NCBI RefSeq assembly: GCF_048544455.1
Contig: NC_133538.1
Span: 142,783,922 to 142,847,921 of the forward strand
Direction of reading: 5' to 3'
Origin: Silene latifolia
Lineage: Eukaryota > Streptophyta > Magnoliopsida > Caryophyllales > Caryophyllaceae
DNA length: 64,000 bases
Part shown: one piece after another, positions 32,902 through 44,674 of the stretch
Layout of the letters: each line of letters starts with the position of its first letter
How positions within the stretch are numbered: the first letter of the stretch is position 1
Notes under the pieces: generated by a model
Told to the model about the DNA's origin: nothing
Seen by the model: only the letters and a program-made list of their open reading frames with translations
Database searches by the model: none
Program-made: the position numbers and the translations under genes

Positions 32902-33283
32902 GGCCCTGTTCTTTTTGATTTAAAGTCACTTAATTTCAGTTCACTTCAGATCTTATAAGTTCAGTTTAGTTCAGTTTAGATCCTATAAGTTCAGTTCAGA
33001 TCCTATAAGTTCAGTTCAGTTCAGATCATATAAGTTCAGTTCAGTTCTTATAAGTTCGATTCGATTCGATTCGAGATCCTATAAGTTGATTGAGATCCTA
33101 TACTCACTTAATTTAAGTTGATTCGAGATCCTATAAGTTCGATTCGATTCGATTCGAGATCCTATAAGTTTAGTTCAGATCCTATAAGTTCAGTTAAGTT
33201 CAGATCTCCTATAAGTTCAGTTCAGATCTTATAAGTTCAGTCCAGTTCAGATCCTATAAATTTCAGTCCAAAAGAACAAGGCC
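32902..33283. mobile_element. Tourist/Harbinger-like MITE with internal tandem repeats, 382 bp
   Basis: Terminal inverted repeats GGCCCTGTTCTTTT / AAAAGAACAAGGCC and a 3-bp TTA duplication on each side are the PIF/Harbinger signature. The interior is largely a repeat of TATAAGTTCAGTTCAGATCC and shortened variants (about 32960-33255). Confidence 0.85.
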
Positions 33284-33395
33284 TTAATCATTGTGATAAT
33301 TAAAAGTACCAAACATCTTTCCATTAATAATAAAGCACAATTTATATGAAACAAACAATGATTTTTCTCACTAATTAGGGTACAATGGTATACTA

Positions 33396-33654
33396 CTCCC
33401 TCCCATCCAAACCAAAGGTTACATTTGACTTTATTACGCTTGCCGAGGCGCGTTTTGCAACGTGAATATCTTTAGTTACACATTATTAAAAATTACGAAA
33501 ACTTGATATTCTTATAGCATTCATGACGATGAATCAAACAAGATCTCGTATGAATATATTTTATCTTATACATTACTAATAATACCAAAGATTCTCTACA
33601 ATTATGAATAGTGCCAAAAAGTCAAATGTAACCTTTGGTTTGGATGGGAGGGAG
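33396..33654. mobile_element. Stowaway-like (Tc1/mariner) MITE, 259 bp
   Basis: Inverted repeats start CTCCCTCCCATCCAAACCAA on the left and match the right end for about 35 bases with few or no mismatches; TA duplications flank it. Confidence 0.9.
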
Positions 33655-33945
33655 TATAAACTTGCGCTTACAATGAGTTAAAAACATTTGTTGCCATTAT
33701 AAAAGTTATATTTTTCTAATATTGCCTTTTACAATATTTTTTCCTATAATTGCCATTGTAACATTTACATTTCTTAGATAATTGTCATTTGCAGTATTTG
33801 TTACCTGCTATTGCGAGTTTACGGGTTAATGTACAATTTTAGTTGTAATTCAATGTATTTTAAGTATCAGTAGTATTTTTTTTAGTATTATAATTCAATA
33901 GTTTAGCAAAATATTGATTTTGAAATGGCATGAAATGCTTTTGGA

Positions 33946-34431
33946 CCTTGTTCTTTTCAGCTGATAAGAGCTGAACTGAACTTAATGAAGTTGAATTGAA
34001 CTCAATATAGACAAATTGAACTAAACTAAATTGAAATAAGAGCTAATTTGTGAAGAGATGAGCCGAACTAAGCTAGAATGAAATGAGCTGAAATTATAGG
34101 GCTTGCTTGGGATGAGAGTAATTATTAAGGGAGTAATGAGAGCTAAAATATGAAGAAATGAGAGGAGATTACTGCTTTGTGGTGGTTGTGGAGGGTGGAA
34201 AGAGGAGGTGAGGGAGGAACTATTACCTCTATATGGAGGTAATAATTACTTGGAGGGGGAGGTGGGTAGCAATTACTCTCCAAATGAAGAGACTATTACA
34301 CTATATTTCCCCATTTCTATCTCCAACTCTCATCCATTCCCTCCATTTTTTAGTTCATTTTAACTCTATTACTCCGTTAATAATTACTCTCATCCCAAGC
34401 AAGACCTAAGTACAAATAAATAGGGCCTTAA
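33946..34431. mobile_element. Possible older MITE hosting a second MITE
   Basis: The left end GGACCTTGTTCTTTT resembles the Tourist-like end at 32902. A possible right end AATAGGGCC is followed by TTA at 34432. The interior (GAACTGAACT, GAGCTGAA repeats) resembles the 32902 element in style. The ends match poorly, so the call is tentative. Confidence 0.35.
34099..34406. mobile_element. MITE with about 30-bp inverted repeats, 308 bp
   Basis: The left end GGGCTTGCTTGGGATGAGAG plus TAATTATTAA is mirrored at 34377-34406. The end sequence is Tourist-like. The flanks share only TA, so the superfamily is uncertain. Confidence 0.8.
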
Positions 34432-34785
34432 CTCTGCTTATAATAGTTTGATTTTCAAATTAGAACTTTCAGTTCTAACAGAAAATTCCGAGTTTCAAGT
34501 TAACATAAATGTTTTCGGAATAACTTAAGTTTATATGGAAAGTCATCAGTCAAAGTAACGTTCGGGTTTTGACATTAAAGACTCCACCTTATAAACTTGA
34601 AAGCGCGAATTTTTGAGCAGAGAGTGAGCTTACAATTCAAAATCTTTCCAAAGTTAAACGCTCTATTTTCAATCAATAACAAACTTTTGCTAATTTTCAA
34701 GCTAAATTCATACTCCTTAATTTTCTGAAACTAAAGAGTTTAAAAATTTGACTCAAATAACAAACAAAGAAAACAACTTGTAACA

Positions 34786-35397
34786 TAGAATATCTAAATT
34801 TTTTTTTTTAGAACATTCTACTTCTCTCTCAAAAAAAAAAAAAACTCTTTCTAAAAACCCTAGCCTCCATCAATTATACGGGGCTCCCATCGATCATCAA
34901 TCGATGGTAAGCCCCAAAATTGCTTTATTTTTCAATCAATAGTATGCAATCTATTTTCCTTTATGTTTTTGTTTAATTTCCGCTTTCGTTTTTGTTTCGT
35001 CTCTCTTTCTGAGGGCTCCGTCCCCGTCTATCGGTGGTGTCCTTCTCTCAGTTTGAGAGCTTTCGTTTCTCAGTTCGTTTGCGGTTTTCTAATAAGTCAG
35101 CAGAAGATCAACGTTGTTATAGATCGTTATATGGTTTTACATATTTTGTCCGATTCATGGCTACAATCAATCACGTCAGAAGAAATGGATACTCGTCAAG
35201 GAAGATTCGGAGACCCTCTTATGGATGAAAGCCTTTTGCGGCGAATCAATGATAGAGACTCTGTTGAAGTGTTTCATTCTTTGAACAAGAATTTATTTCC
35301 TATGGTTGTAATCGATTTGTATCCGATTGAGCTTGACATATGTTGTAGATGTCGTATGACTTTTTATTAATGATAATGATCTTTTCTCAAAAAAAAA
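34786..35397 (+). mobile_element. Poly(A) retroposon (LINE/SINE-type), 612 bp with 16-bp target duplication
   Basis: AAAACAACTTGTAACA occurs at 34770-34785 and again at 35398-35413, directly after an A tail at 35389-35400. The body starts near TAGAATATCTAAATT, has an AAAACCCTAGCC leader, and ends TTTTTATTAATGATAATGAT before the tail, a form common at plant L1 3' ends. It carries a 135-codon ORF (34963-35370) with no motif I recognise. It is probably an internally deleted L1 or a derivative. Confidence 0.8.
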
Positions 35398-35439
35398 AAA
35401 ACAACTTGTAACAATCTTTCATAACTTATAATAAACTAA

Positions 35440-35755
35440 GGGGTCGTTTGGTTACCAATTGAAAAATACAGGCGTTAGAAAATCCCATGATTTTAAAAAA
35501 AAACAAGGTTGTTTGGTTGCCATTTTTTGGGGAGAATATAGGAATTTGAACTTTTCAGGAACTTCCAATGTCTACATAATGTGGGAAGTGACTTACTTAC
35601 TCCCCCTTAGTCAATGGAAGTTTATGTGAAATTTAATTCTTGCATGGACAACTAAACAATTTTGCCAAATTCACCCGTATTAGATAATGGAACTTAATTC
35701 CTATGAATTGTAGGTTCTTAGAAAGTTGAAGTTCTTTGATCAACCAAACGACTCC
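35440..35755. mobile_element. Tourist/Harbinger-like MITE, 316 bp
   Basis: The ends GGGGTCGTTTGGTTACC and TCAACCAAACGACTCC are inverted repeats. The flanking triplets TAA and TGA are an imperfect 3-bp duplication. Confidence 0.7.
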
Positions 35756-36051
35756 TGATACTCCTACAGTCCTACTATTGACAAAAACTTATGTAAAACG
35801 ATTTTATATAAGCATCGTAAAATTGAACAGATAAAATTTCTCTTATAAATTGTTTTTAGCAACTTTCATTCATAAGTTACGTTATTGGTGCAACCTATTT
35901 TTAATTTATAATTTTATATCTAAGACACTCACAACAAAAAGCGTAACTACAATCAATCAGTTATAAACATAAGAAAAAGGGAATGATAGGGAATGATAAT
36001 GTCACATTGTAACGTCATACCAATATAAGCTGCTGGTCTAAGAACATGTTA

Positions 36052-36346
36052 GGAGTCGTTTGGTTACATACGGGAACTTACAATGCCTAGGAAGTGTCAT
36101 ATCACATGATTTTAGAATTCATGTGAATTAGAAAATGTTGTTTGGTTACATGTAGGCATTGTAATTCATGTAGGCATTCCCACTTACCTAGGGGGATCTA
36201 GGTAAGCAACTTCCTCCATTATGGAGGAATTGGAATTCATGGGAAGTTCCAATTCATGTGAATTGGGGTAACCAAACAACCTACCCATTTTGCAATTCAC
36301 ATGAATTAAAGTTCCTGTGTAATTTAGTGGGCAACCAAACAACCCC
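36052..36346. mobile_element. Tourist/Harbinger-like MITE, 295 bp
   Basis: The ends GGAGTCGTTTGGTT and AACCAAACAACCCC are inverted repeats with a TTA duplication on both sides. It belongs to the same family as 35440-35755 by its ends. Confidence 0.82.
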
Positions 36347-36804
36347 TTACTATAATTCACCGTCTCACAAAAACGAATGACATTATTAATTTTAGAGTGA
36401 CATTATATATTCCCTAAAAGAATATCTACGATTTTAGTATCTCAACTATCACCTCAAGTCCTCAACACATCACTTGAACAAAATTGACTGAGTTGAGTAA
36501 AAAAAAAAAAGTGATCACGTTTACACGTTGAGATAATCACTCAACAAATTCAGTAAATTTAGGAAAAAAATTGTCACATAACATTGCAAAGCAGTTACAT
36601 AATTCTATTTCAACTGCGCAAAAATCTTATCCTAGTCAAAAATTTAAACGAAAAAAATGCACTTTTTTCATTATAATTTGCACGTAAAAAATCATCATAA
36701 CCCCACTATCACCATTTCCTCATTTTTTTATTTTTTAAAAATTTAAAAAATACTCTTAAATACTTAATTACCCCACATTCATGCAACTTAATCATTAAAT
36801 TAAA
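36347..36804. other. AT-rich promoter-proximal DNA of the CCCH gene
   Basis: No gene. It is the upstream region of the zinc-finger gene and begins right after a MITE. Confidence 0.5.
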
Positions 36805-36814
36805 TATATATAAG
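36805..36814 (+). promoter_or_regulatory. Candidate TATA box of the CCCH zinc-finger gene
   Basis: TATATATAAG lies about 240 bases before the proposed leader-exon donor (TTTG/GTGAGT, 37052/37053). Confidence 0.45.
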
Positions 36815-37052
36815 CAGTAGAGTGTTACAAAAAATATAATGAAATAAATAAAGAGTTGAAATTTGAACAGTCTCTTTTTAAAGCACTATCATCTCTCAGT
36901 TTTTTTTGCTTTTAATAAATGTATTAAAATCATGTCTTAGTAGCAAAATGATCAAAGTTTGAGCTTTTTAGAGAGAGAAAGTAAGTAAATTATTGTGTTT
37001 TCATGGAGTTTAATGCTGTAAATTGGTGTTTTTAACCACCCTTTTTCCTTTG

Positions 37053-39265
37053 GTGAGTATATCTTCCTTTATTTTTTCCTTTGTTGTTCGCTAATACTTG
37101 TATAAAACCGTCTTACGGAGATGGAGACTACTGTTGTTGTTTGTTTGATGGGTACTTTGATATTACCCACATATATATATATATATATATATTTTTATTT
37201 GTAGAAAAATGGTGAAGAAAGAAGTGATCTTTTGAGTTGATAGGACTCAATTGTTCGTTTATTAATCATTTTTGGATTTTATAGTGTATTAAGAAAAAGG
37301 TCTTCCACTTCATGTTGGAGTTAAACTCTTAAAGTTACTATGTATTTTAAATTCATCCAATTTTCTGCCTTCATTTTGTATGATTTTGGGAGTGTTTATT
37401 TTATGGAGCCAAGTTAATTTGGAATCTAAGGTAAAGTTTTCTTCACTTCCTCCGTCTGATTGGGACTCAGGGAGTGACTTCTTAAAATGGAAAAGTTAAG
37501 TACAATTATTTTCTGATTTTGGTTTGCTAACCTAGGAAAGATTACATTTTTATCAAATTTATTGTGAGATTACTTTAGAGGACGGTCTCCCACCTCTCAC
37601 ATGATAAGGGCAGGAAATTATTTAATTTCTATTTTCCATGGTCTCTCATTAATTTAGTGGAAGACAGTCTCTCAGGAGACCAAATTGCAAAGCAAGGGGA
37701 TATACTCCCTAATTTTTATGTTAATGTTATATCAATGACATTTATCTTTTAAAATTCATAGTTAAAAATATTCTTCATAATTTACCGTTGTTCAAGGTGA
37801 TAGTAAAGAATGTTAATAAGGCAAACAAAATTGAAGATAAATGTTAATTCAAAGGAGTCTTGTATAATGTTTAGATTGAAATAGTAGAAGTGTTGATAGT
37901 GTATTATTTGTAAATTTATTTTTAATGTTTAATGAATGAATTCTGTAATTGTATAAATAGGAAGTTAGAAATAGAAGGAAAATGTTGCAATTAAAGATCC
38001 TGAAATTGAGGAGCACTAGTTTTGCAGTTGGAGATATAAAAGTCTTTCTTTTTTTTTCCCCTAAAATGAAGGCTTAAAAAACATTGAGCTTATAGAATAT
38101 ATAGGGATATTTGTTACTATGATAGGACTCAATTTTTAGTTTAAATTAATCATTTCTAGATTTTACAGTGTATTACTATTACTATTAAGAAAAGGTCTTT
38201 CACTTCATATTGGACTTAAACTCTTAAACTTACTACTAAGTATGTATTTTAAATTCATTCATGCAATTTTCTGCCTTCATTTTGTATGAGGAGCAAAGTT
38301 AATTTGGAATCTAAGGTAAAGTTTTCGTTTCTTTACTCCCTCCGTCTCGATCATTAAGCAAAAACAAATGATTGAGATGGAGGGAGCGACTTCTTAAAAT
38401 GGAAAAGTTTTATGTACAATTATTTTCTGATTTTAGATTGGCTGTAACATAGGAAAGATTATATATTTATCAAATTTTTATGGGAGTGACAGAGTAATTA
38501 TGTGGTGTGGTTATCTGTAAAAGAAGATGAATTATTAAATGGAGTTGTTGGCTAAAATTCCTGACTTGGGAAATATTTCCCATTTTTTGGGTCTGTTACT
38601 TTTCTGGATTTACAGCTTTTCTGTGAGTTGTTATTTCTAGATTTCTATTCTACTAATTTGTCTACCTTTTCCTTGTTTTCTATAACTAATAAGTAACAAT
38701 AATAATACCAACAAATAAAGGAGGGTTTTTTATATATGTTTCAAATTTCAGACAGTTCCACCTTTCTCAATTGCAGCATTATATTCACATTTTTTGTGTA
38801 ATTCTAAAACAATGCCACCATGAATATTTTAGTTGGTTTTTGAGTAAGATAGCTTTTTTTTCTGATTCTGCTTCGAGAAAACGACCCGGTTTGCATGCAA
38901 GTATAAGTTTAGGTATGTTCGACCTTACTTGCTAGATCCCGCTTCCCCTTTGGTTGTTGTAGTTGCTTGTATTAAGGCCCTAATTAAGTTTTTTTTCCTT
39001 GTAGATTGTTAGAATTAATTTGCTCTTTAACTTTCTTGAGAAATTGTCGACAATATGAACAGTTCTGGTATTTGTGACATGGGTTTCTTGCTTGCTTTTA
39101 TTACGGCCTAAATCGTTGCGTTCTTACTAGTTTGTACTTTAGAATTTAAGAACTGTTTGTTGTCGTTCAGAGATTCTTGCATGAGACGGTCTCATGACAA
39201 GATACCCATGAGACTGACCCGTATTAGCAATGTGATTTCTTGATGAGATATATGTTGACAATGTA
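37053..39265 (+). other. Probable 2.2-kb leader (5' UTR) intron of the CCCH gene
   Basis: A good donor (GTGAGTATATC at 37053) and acceptor (GACAATGTAG ending 39265) bracket a T-rich, non-coding stretch just before the start codon. It contains a (TA)n run at 37172-37193, the diverged duplicate segments at about 37230-37440 and 38120-38330, and a 51-bp palindrome (38336-38386). Confidence 0.55.
38336..38386. repeat. 51-bp near-perfect palindrome, Stowaway-like end pair
   Basis: CTCCCTCCGTCTCGATCATT is followed after about 11 bases by its inverse, ending GGGAG. It looks like a MITE reduced to its two terminal repeats. Confidence 0.65.
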
Positions 39266-39288
39266 GGAACGGTAACCATATATGCAAC

Positions 39289-42073
39289 ATGGATTTATCG
39301 GATGCAACAAAAGTTCTACTGGACAGAATCCAGAAGTTGGAGCCGGAAATAGCAACGAAGATTATGGGATGCATTCTTATACAAGACCATGGAGAAAGAG
39401 AAATGATTAGGTTAGCTTATGCTCCTGAAAAGTTACTTGAAAAATTAGTGCAGAAAACTAAGCTTCAATTAGGATTTCTAGCTAAATCACCTGTTTCAAC
39501 TTCCATGTCTCCTCCAATATCCATTAATCCGCCTCCGGTTTCTGAAAACCCTATGAGCTACATGCCATTTTCACCCAATGGTTCTCAACCTTACTCGTAT
39601 CCACCTACAATCAGGGTCCCACCCTACTGGGACCCAAGTGCGCTGACACACGAGCAACATCAGATACTAAACTCAGAATTTGAGTCATTCAGAGATTCAT
39701 CTTTGGAAGATTCTGGATTCCAAAATCCCAATCAATACATGGGATTTGAAGATCAGATGGACCCTATCAGTGTTTTCTATGAAGGTGCGGCATTGGGTAA
39801 TTTGAACATGAGAAGAAATCGTCGATCAGCCAATCCAGCTGAATTTCCTGCTAAAATGTGCCATTATTTCAACAAGGGATTTTGCAAACATGGGAATTCC
39901 TGCCGGTATTTACATGGGTCGGATAATTTCTCTCCGGTTTTCAGCTCTCATGAACTTAGAGCTGATGATCATCTGTTTTCCCCTGGCTCTCTAGAAAAGC
40001 TGGAGGTCGAGATCAGTGAGCTGCTGAGTTCAGCAAGGGGGCCTGTCTCCATTGCTTCACTTCCTATGTTGTATTGTGAGAAGTATGGCAGGATGCTTCA
40101 AGCTGAAGGGTACCTCACTGAGAGTCAGCGTCACGGTCGAGCTGGTTATAGCTTGACTAAACTTCTTGCTCGATTGAAAACAATTCGGCTTATTGATAGG
40201 TAACTTATATTTCCCCTTTTCTTTCGGAAGTAATGTGGTTCTAAATTATCTAAAATTGCTACTGTTGCATCTCAAAAGCATCGAAAGTCTCCAGATGTTA
40301 GCTAAGTTATACTGATGGCCTGCTTCAAAACTCGTGACTATCAAACAGCCCTTGTGACTCCCTCTACTCCAAGAAAGTATAAATTATATACCGTACTGAT
40401 CATTGTGCAAATGTTGTGTAGACCACATGGCCAACATGCTGTCATTTTAGCCGAGGATGCCTCCAAATACAATGTTGACAATAGAAGTGAAAGGAATGAT
40501 GTTGGTTCAGCTGCGAGTGGATCTCGTCAGATATATTTGACTTTTCCTGCTGAAAGTACATTCACGGAAGATGATGTATCCGACTATTTCGGGTATTCCT
40601 AGACTCTTAGTTCTAAATTCCTACTTCATAAGTTTGCCTCTAGACTTATAATTACTATAGATTGTTCGTTTTGCTTATGATCGTCTTCTGGTCTTGTATT
40701 GTAGGGAATTTGGGACGGTGGAAGATGTTAGGATCCCTTGCCAACAAAAAAGGATGTTTGGATTTGTAACATTTGCCAGTCCTAATACTGTGAAGACGGT
40801 TTTGGCTAAAGGGAACCCACATTTTGTTAGTGGGTCTCGGGTTTTGGTCAAACCTTACCGGGAAAAGTCTAAGCTTGTCGAAAGGTCGGTTGTTTTTCCG
40901 TTTGAAAGCTGTTTCATGATCTGCTTTTGGAATACTACATGTTATCTAATTCCTGTCGTATCATCGCAGGAAGTACATGGATAAAAATGATCATGGGATG
41001 CATTACCGGGGAAATTACTTGGATCTAGATCATGAATTCCACCCAAGTAAGTTAATTGCCTTTGTTCATAAGACACTGTTTAAGTTTACGCTGTCGTGCT
41101 AACTTGGGTGCAGATAATAGAGGTGCATCAAGCTTGTAAAATCTAAACTGTAAATATAAATCCCAAAGCCTATGCATCTAAATTAGATTAGATTAATAAC
41201 TATGAGAATTTTGCTAATGAGTATGACGTACAGTGGCCCCACGGTTTTTACGAAGACAGCTGATGGAGCAGCAGGAGCAGGCTCTTGAAATGGAAAGGAG
41301 ACGCCTCTCTGAATTGCAATTTAGACGTAAAAATATGCAAAATCGACAGTTCATTGGCTATGGTATGGAGGAGCAACACTCCTTAGAAGGTTCACCACCA
41401 TTTCTGCGTCTTGATGTTCTTTCTCTTCATTTGTTCTTCATAATTTTGGGTTTCGAATCTTCTGACTATTATTCCATTTGTGCAGATGCTCCCATTTTTT
41501 CAAGTGTTCAGCAATACCGTCAACTGTTTGATGCTATCAATAACGGCTCTGCCGCTGATGACAGATCTAAACATCTCAGCACAGACTTTACTGAGCAAGA
41601 AAGGTATGCACCCAGGTGTATTTCCTATTGAAGTTTATGTTTTGTCGAATCAAAGAAAATAGCAAATGAGGGTAACTTATTTACCAAAAATTGGTTCGGG
41701 GGTAAATTATTTCGGAGTATAACACTCTGACACACTGAGCGAATGATAAGATGACTTAAAACCGGCAAGTCGCCCAGCGATTCTCATGTATGATGTTACT
41801 TGGCCAAGAATGTTTAAAATTGCTGGGCGATTCAACGAGGTTGCTCAATTCCTGAAAGTCAGACCTATCTTACGTGGACCAGTGTTCGATAAAATAGTTT
41901 TGATCCGAACCCATGTAGATATATGTTTAGTTTTGACCTTAAAAACGTTAGATATTGAACAGATAGTCCGATACTTCATTGACCATTCTAATTTTGTTAT
42001 CAGTCAGGGGATTAATCTTCCAGAGAACCCCTTTGCATCTGCAATAGGAAGCGGCATTCCTGCAATCATCTAG
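39289..42073 (+). CDS. CCCH zinc-finger / LOTUS (OST-HTH) / RRM RNA-binding protein, seven coding exons
   Basis: Exons by GT-AG reading: 39289-40199, 40422-40592, 40705-40884, 40970-41046, 41234-41389, 41486-41603 and 42004-42073. They total 1683 bases (560 residues plus stop) and all junctions keep frame. Domains: an N-terminal helical segment resembling the MLLE/PABC pattern ([20 protein letters not shown], residues about 24-43); a CX7CX5CX3H zinc finger ([19 protein letters not shown], residues 191-209); a LOTUS/OST-HTH-like winged helix (about 233-304); an RRM ([19 protein letters not shown], about 336-412); and a Glu/Arg-rich coiled coil (about 445-485). This matches the plant family of Arabidopsis C3H18/46/53/55-type proteins, presumed RNA-binding regulators. 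No frameshift is seen, so it looks functional. The start is the first ATG after the leader-intron acceptor. The fine position of the last exon is the least certain. Confidence 0.88.
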
Positions 42074-43956
42074 TTCCTGGGCCTTACGACAGGGGGAATT
42101 ATAGTAAAAGTAGGTCTAACATCATTGGTATGATACAAAACAGTTCATTTATTTTGATTTTATTTAAGTCCTACCTCTTTAAAGTACCGTAGCAAGAGTA
42201 TATATAACAGAAAAAAGATGGAGGAAAAGGTCAGGTTCAGACATCAGAAGCTTCTGCTCATTGGTGATTCGGTCGCAAGAGTTTCATCGGAAAAGAAGAC
42301 TATGATGACAGACATGAAAAGGAAGATTATCACAGTTAAAAAAACAAAGATACTGCTATACAAGGGGGTTTGCATTTTTTTCGGGGTTTCTAGCAGGTGA
42401 AATATATATCTTAACATCTCGTCTAAGGGATTTATTTAGTTACAGTCCCCTCGTAGGTGATGAAGACGAAAGAAAGGAAAAGAAAGAAGAATTGTTTTAG
42501 GGTTTCATGCCCGATATATGGGTTTTGAGAGGTGATTTTATGTTTGATTACCCTGTTATGCCCTAGCCATAGATGGATAATAACATCTTGACAGAGCCAA
42601 TTTAAAAGGGATAGCAGCCCTTAAAGAACTTATTTTTACATAAACTAATGAAATACTAGTACTTTCTATAAAATCTAGATTAATCTTTTTTACTGTTTTT
42701 TTTTTTTTTTCATATTTTTATCATTTGCTATATAGCACGGTTTAGATGTTCCCGTTGGAAATCAGACTCGATAGTCTTATAGAAACCTTCGTATTTTTGG
42801 CTAATACGAACTGGGCATGCAGATAATATAAAGAGTCCGAGGTATCCAAGAGTTTGGATATGGAAAAAAAGTTACTAAAAGAAAATGAACTTCATACTCT
42901 GTATATAAGGTTTGACACGAGTCAAAGAACCGAGATGTTTACACTCTTGATTTGATTTCTTTACTTGGATCATATAAACTTATCCAGCTAGTCTTACTTA
43001 AGACGGAATCGGGTATTCTCATTTGTCTTATGTACACATGTAATACATTTGACCCGTCTTAAGCTTAAGACGAATGAATATACCAGTCTTAAATGAGAAT
43101 TTGCGTAATCCAATTGGGTAAGGTTGATATTGATGTGACCACATGAGAGTGCCTAGTTAAGAGGGAACAGTAGCTTTGGTGCTTTCAATTTAATCTTTAA
43201 TAAAATTTGAATGAAATGTTTGAAAGATATTCTGAAAATGAAACCAAAGTAAAAAGCAACACAAATGTATGTGTGATGTGTCTCTTGGTTTGCGGGTGAA
43301 TTTTATACACTTTGATATGCTTATATTGGGTGGTGATTGGGATCCATGAGAGTGGGACTACCAATGTTTTGACTCATTTTTGGCTGCCTTGGACCATTTT
43401 TGTCGAATTTAGATCCTCTCCATTACCTTCTCTCCATTTCCTCTCTAATACAACCATATTTTAATATATTTTCTCTTACCATCCATTAAACCTTTATTTT
43501 TATGAAACGATTACAAGCGTTGGATCAACATAATATTTGATCCGGACCGTTGATAAGAAATGGATGAATCCGGACCGATTTTTGTCACGTGTTTTTGCAG
43601 CTTTTCAATTGGTGGATTAGTCCATCCTTCTTTTCCTCCTTATCATTTCTAGAAATGGTAAAATATGCTCAGCAGAAATTCTAGAATAAGACGGTTTCAC
43701 AACATAAAATGATCATTTTTTAGAAAAAAAAGTTCGTTCATTTACTGCTATTAATAGACCGTCTTACAGTGTAAAACTGTCTCATACAATAATTCCTAAA
43801 AACAACTCAAAATGATTGTCTAACTCCGTCCTCGAGATGCTCTGATAATTTGTTATAAGACGTATAACAATCTTATCTCATACAGAGTATTATGCAACTC
43901 GGTCCTAATCTTGACAAAGTCTTAACCCCACTTTCTAGAAACTAGAAGTAATTAAC
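42074..43956. other. 3' region of the CCCH gene and intergenic DNA
   Basis: The first part is probably 3' UTR. Around 42995-43100 there is a small imperfect inverted repeat (TTAAGACGG / CCGTCTTAAG). Around 43686-43795 an imperfect inverted pair AAGACGGTTTCAC / GTAAAACTGTCTCA suggests a small MITE. No gene is seen. Confidence 0.45.
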
Positions 43957-44665
43957 GTAATTGCTCATTCATGGACGCATTTTACTCTTTCACGGACTTT
44001 TTGCCATTTGTTTTCCATACCTTACCCTTCCCCAAATAAACAAAAAAAACACTCTCTAATTCTCTTCCTCACAAAATTATTCTTCTTCACAAAATTAATT
44101 AATCAAATCTGTATTAATCAACTATAGACACTAGTTCTCATCTCGATCAAGTAATAATTCTAATTTAATGACTTCATTAACAATCAAATTAGGTAGATTA
44201 AATTGTTTAGACTAATAAAATTAGGGTTTGTAGAAATAATTGTCAATTAAAAATGATGATCCGAGTCTCGCATGTCATATGCAATTGAAATACTTGCAAC
44301 TTGGGATTGATAAAGAGATCACAAAGGAATCAAGACCTAGAATGCAGGTCACAGCCTTCAATGGTGGTTTCTAATTGGTCTTGTACACTCCTTTGTTAAT
44401 GGTTGCTTGCTGTTTTATGTCTCTCAATATAATAGTTGCCCTCGTCGTCGGAACAGCTTTGGACGATAAGTCTAGTGTCCGATGGTGGTACGATGGTGTT
44501 GTTCCTGAATTGCCCATTCGATGGTGGCAGGTGGCTGACGGGTGGTGGTGTTTAGATGGTGTTAGTTAGAGTGAGAAAATTGAGGGAAATAACTAAAATA
44601 AAAGGGGTATAATGGTCATTTATGTCCATAAAAGAGTAAAACATGTACATGAATGAGCACCACCC
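43957..44665. mobile_element. MULE-like non-autonomous TIR element, 709 bp
   Basis: Long imperfect inverted repeats (TGCTCATTCATG(G/T)AC, extended by TTTTACTCTTT) end the element. It is flanked by GTAATTAAC (43948-43956) and GTAATTAAT (44666-44674), an 8-of-9 match; nine bases is the Mutator duplication length. A 64-codon ORF inside (44375-44569) has no known motif. Confidence 0.65.
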
Positions 44666-44674
44666 GTAATTAAT

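Noticed and set aside
42218..42400. Lysine-rich ORF after the CCCH gene as an extra exon
   Set aside because: The seven-exon model already ends in a stop at 42073 and no in-phase acceptor was found; probably 3' UTR.
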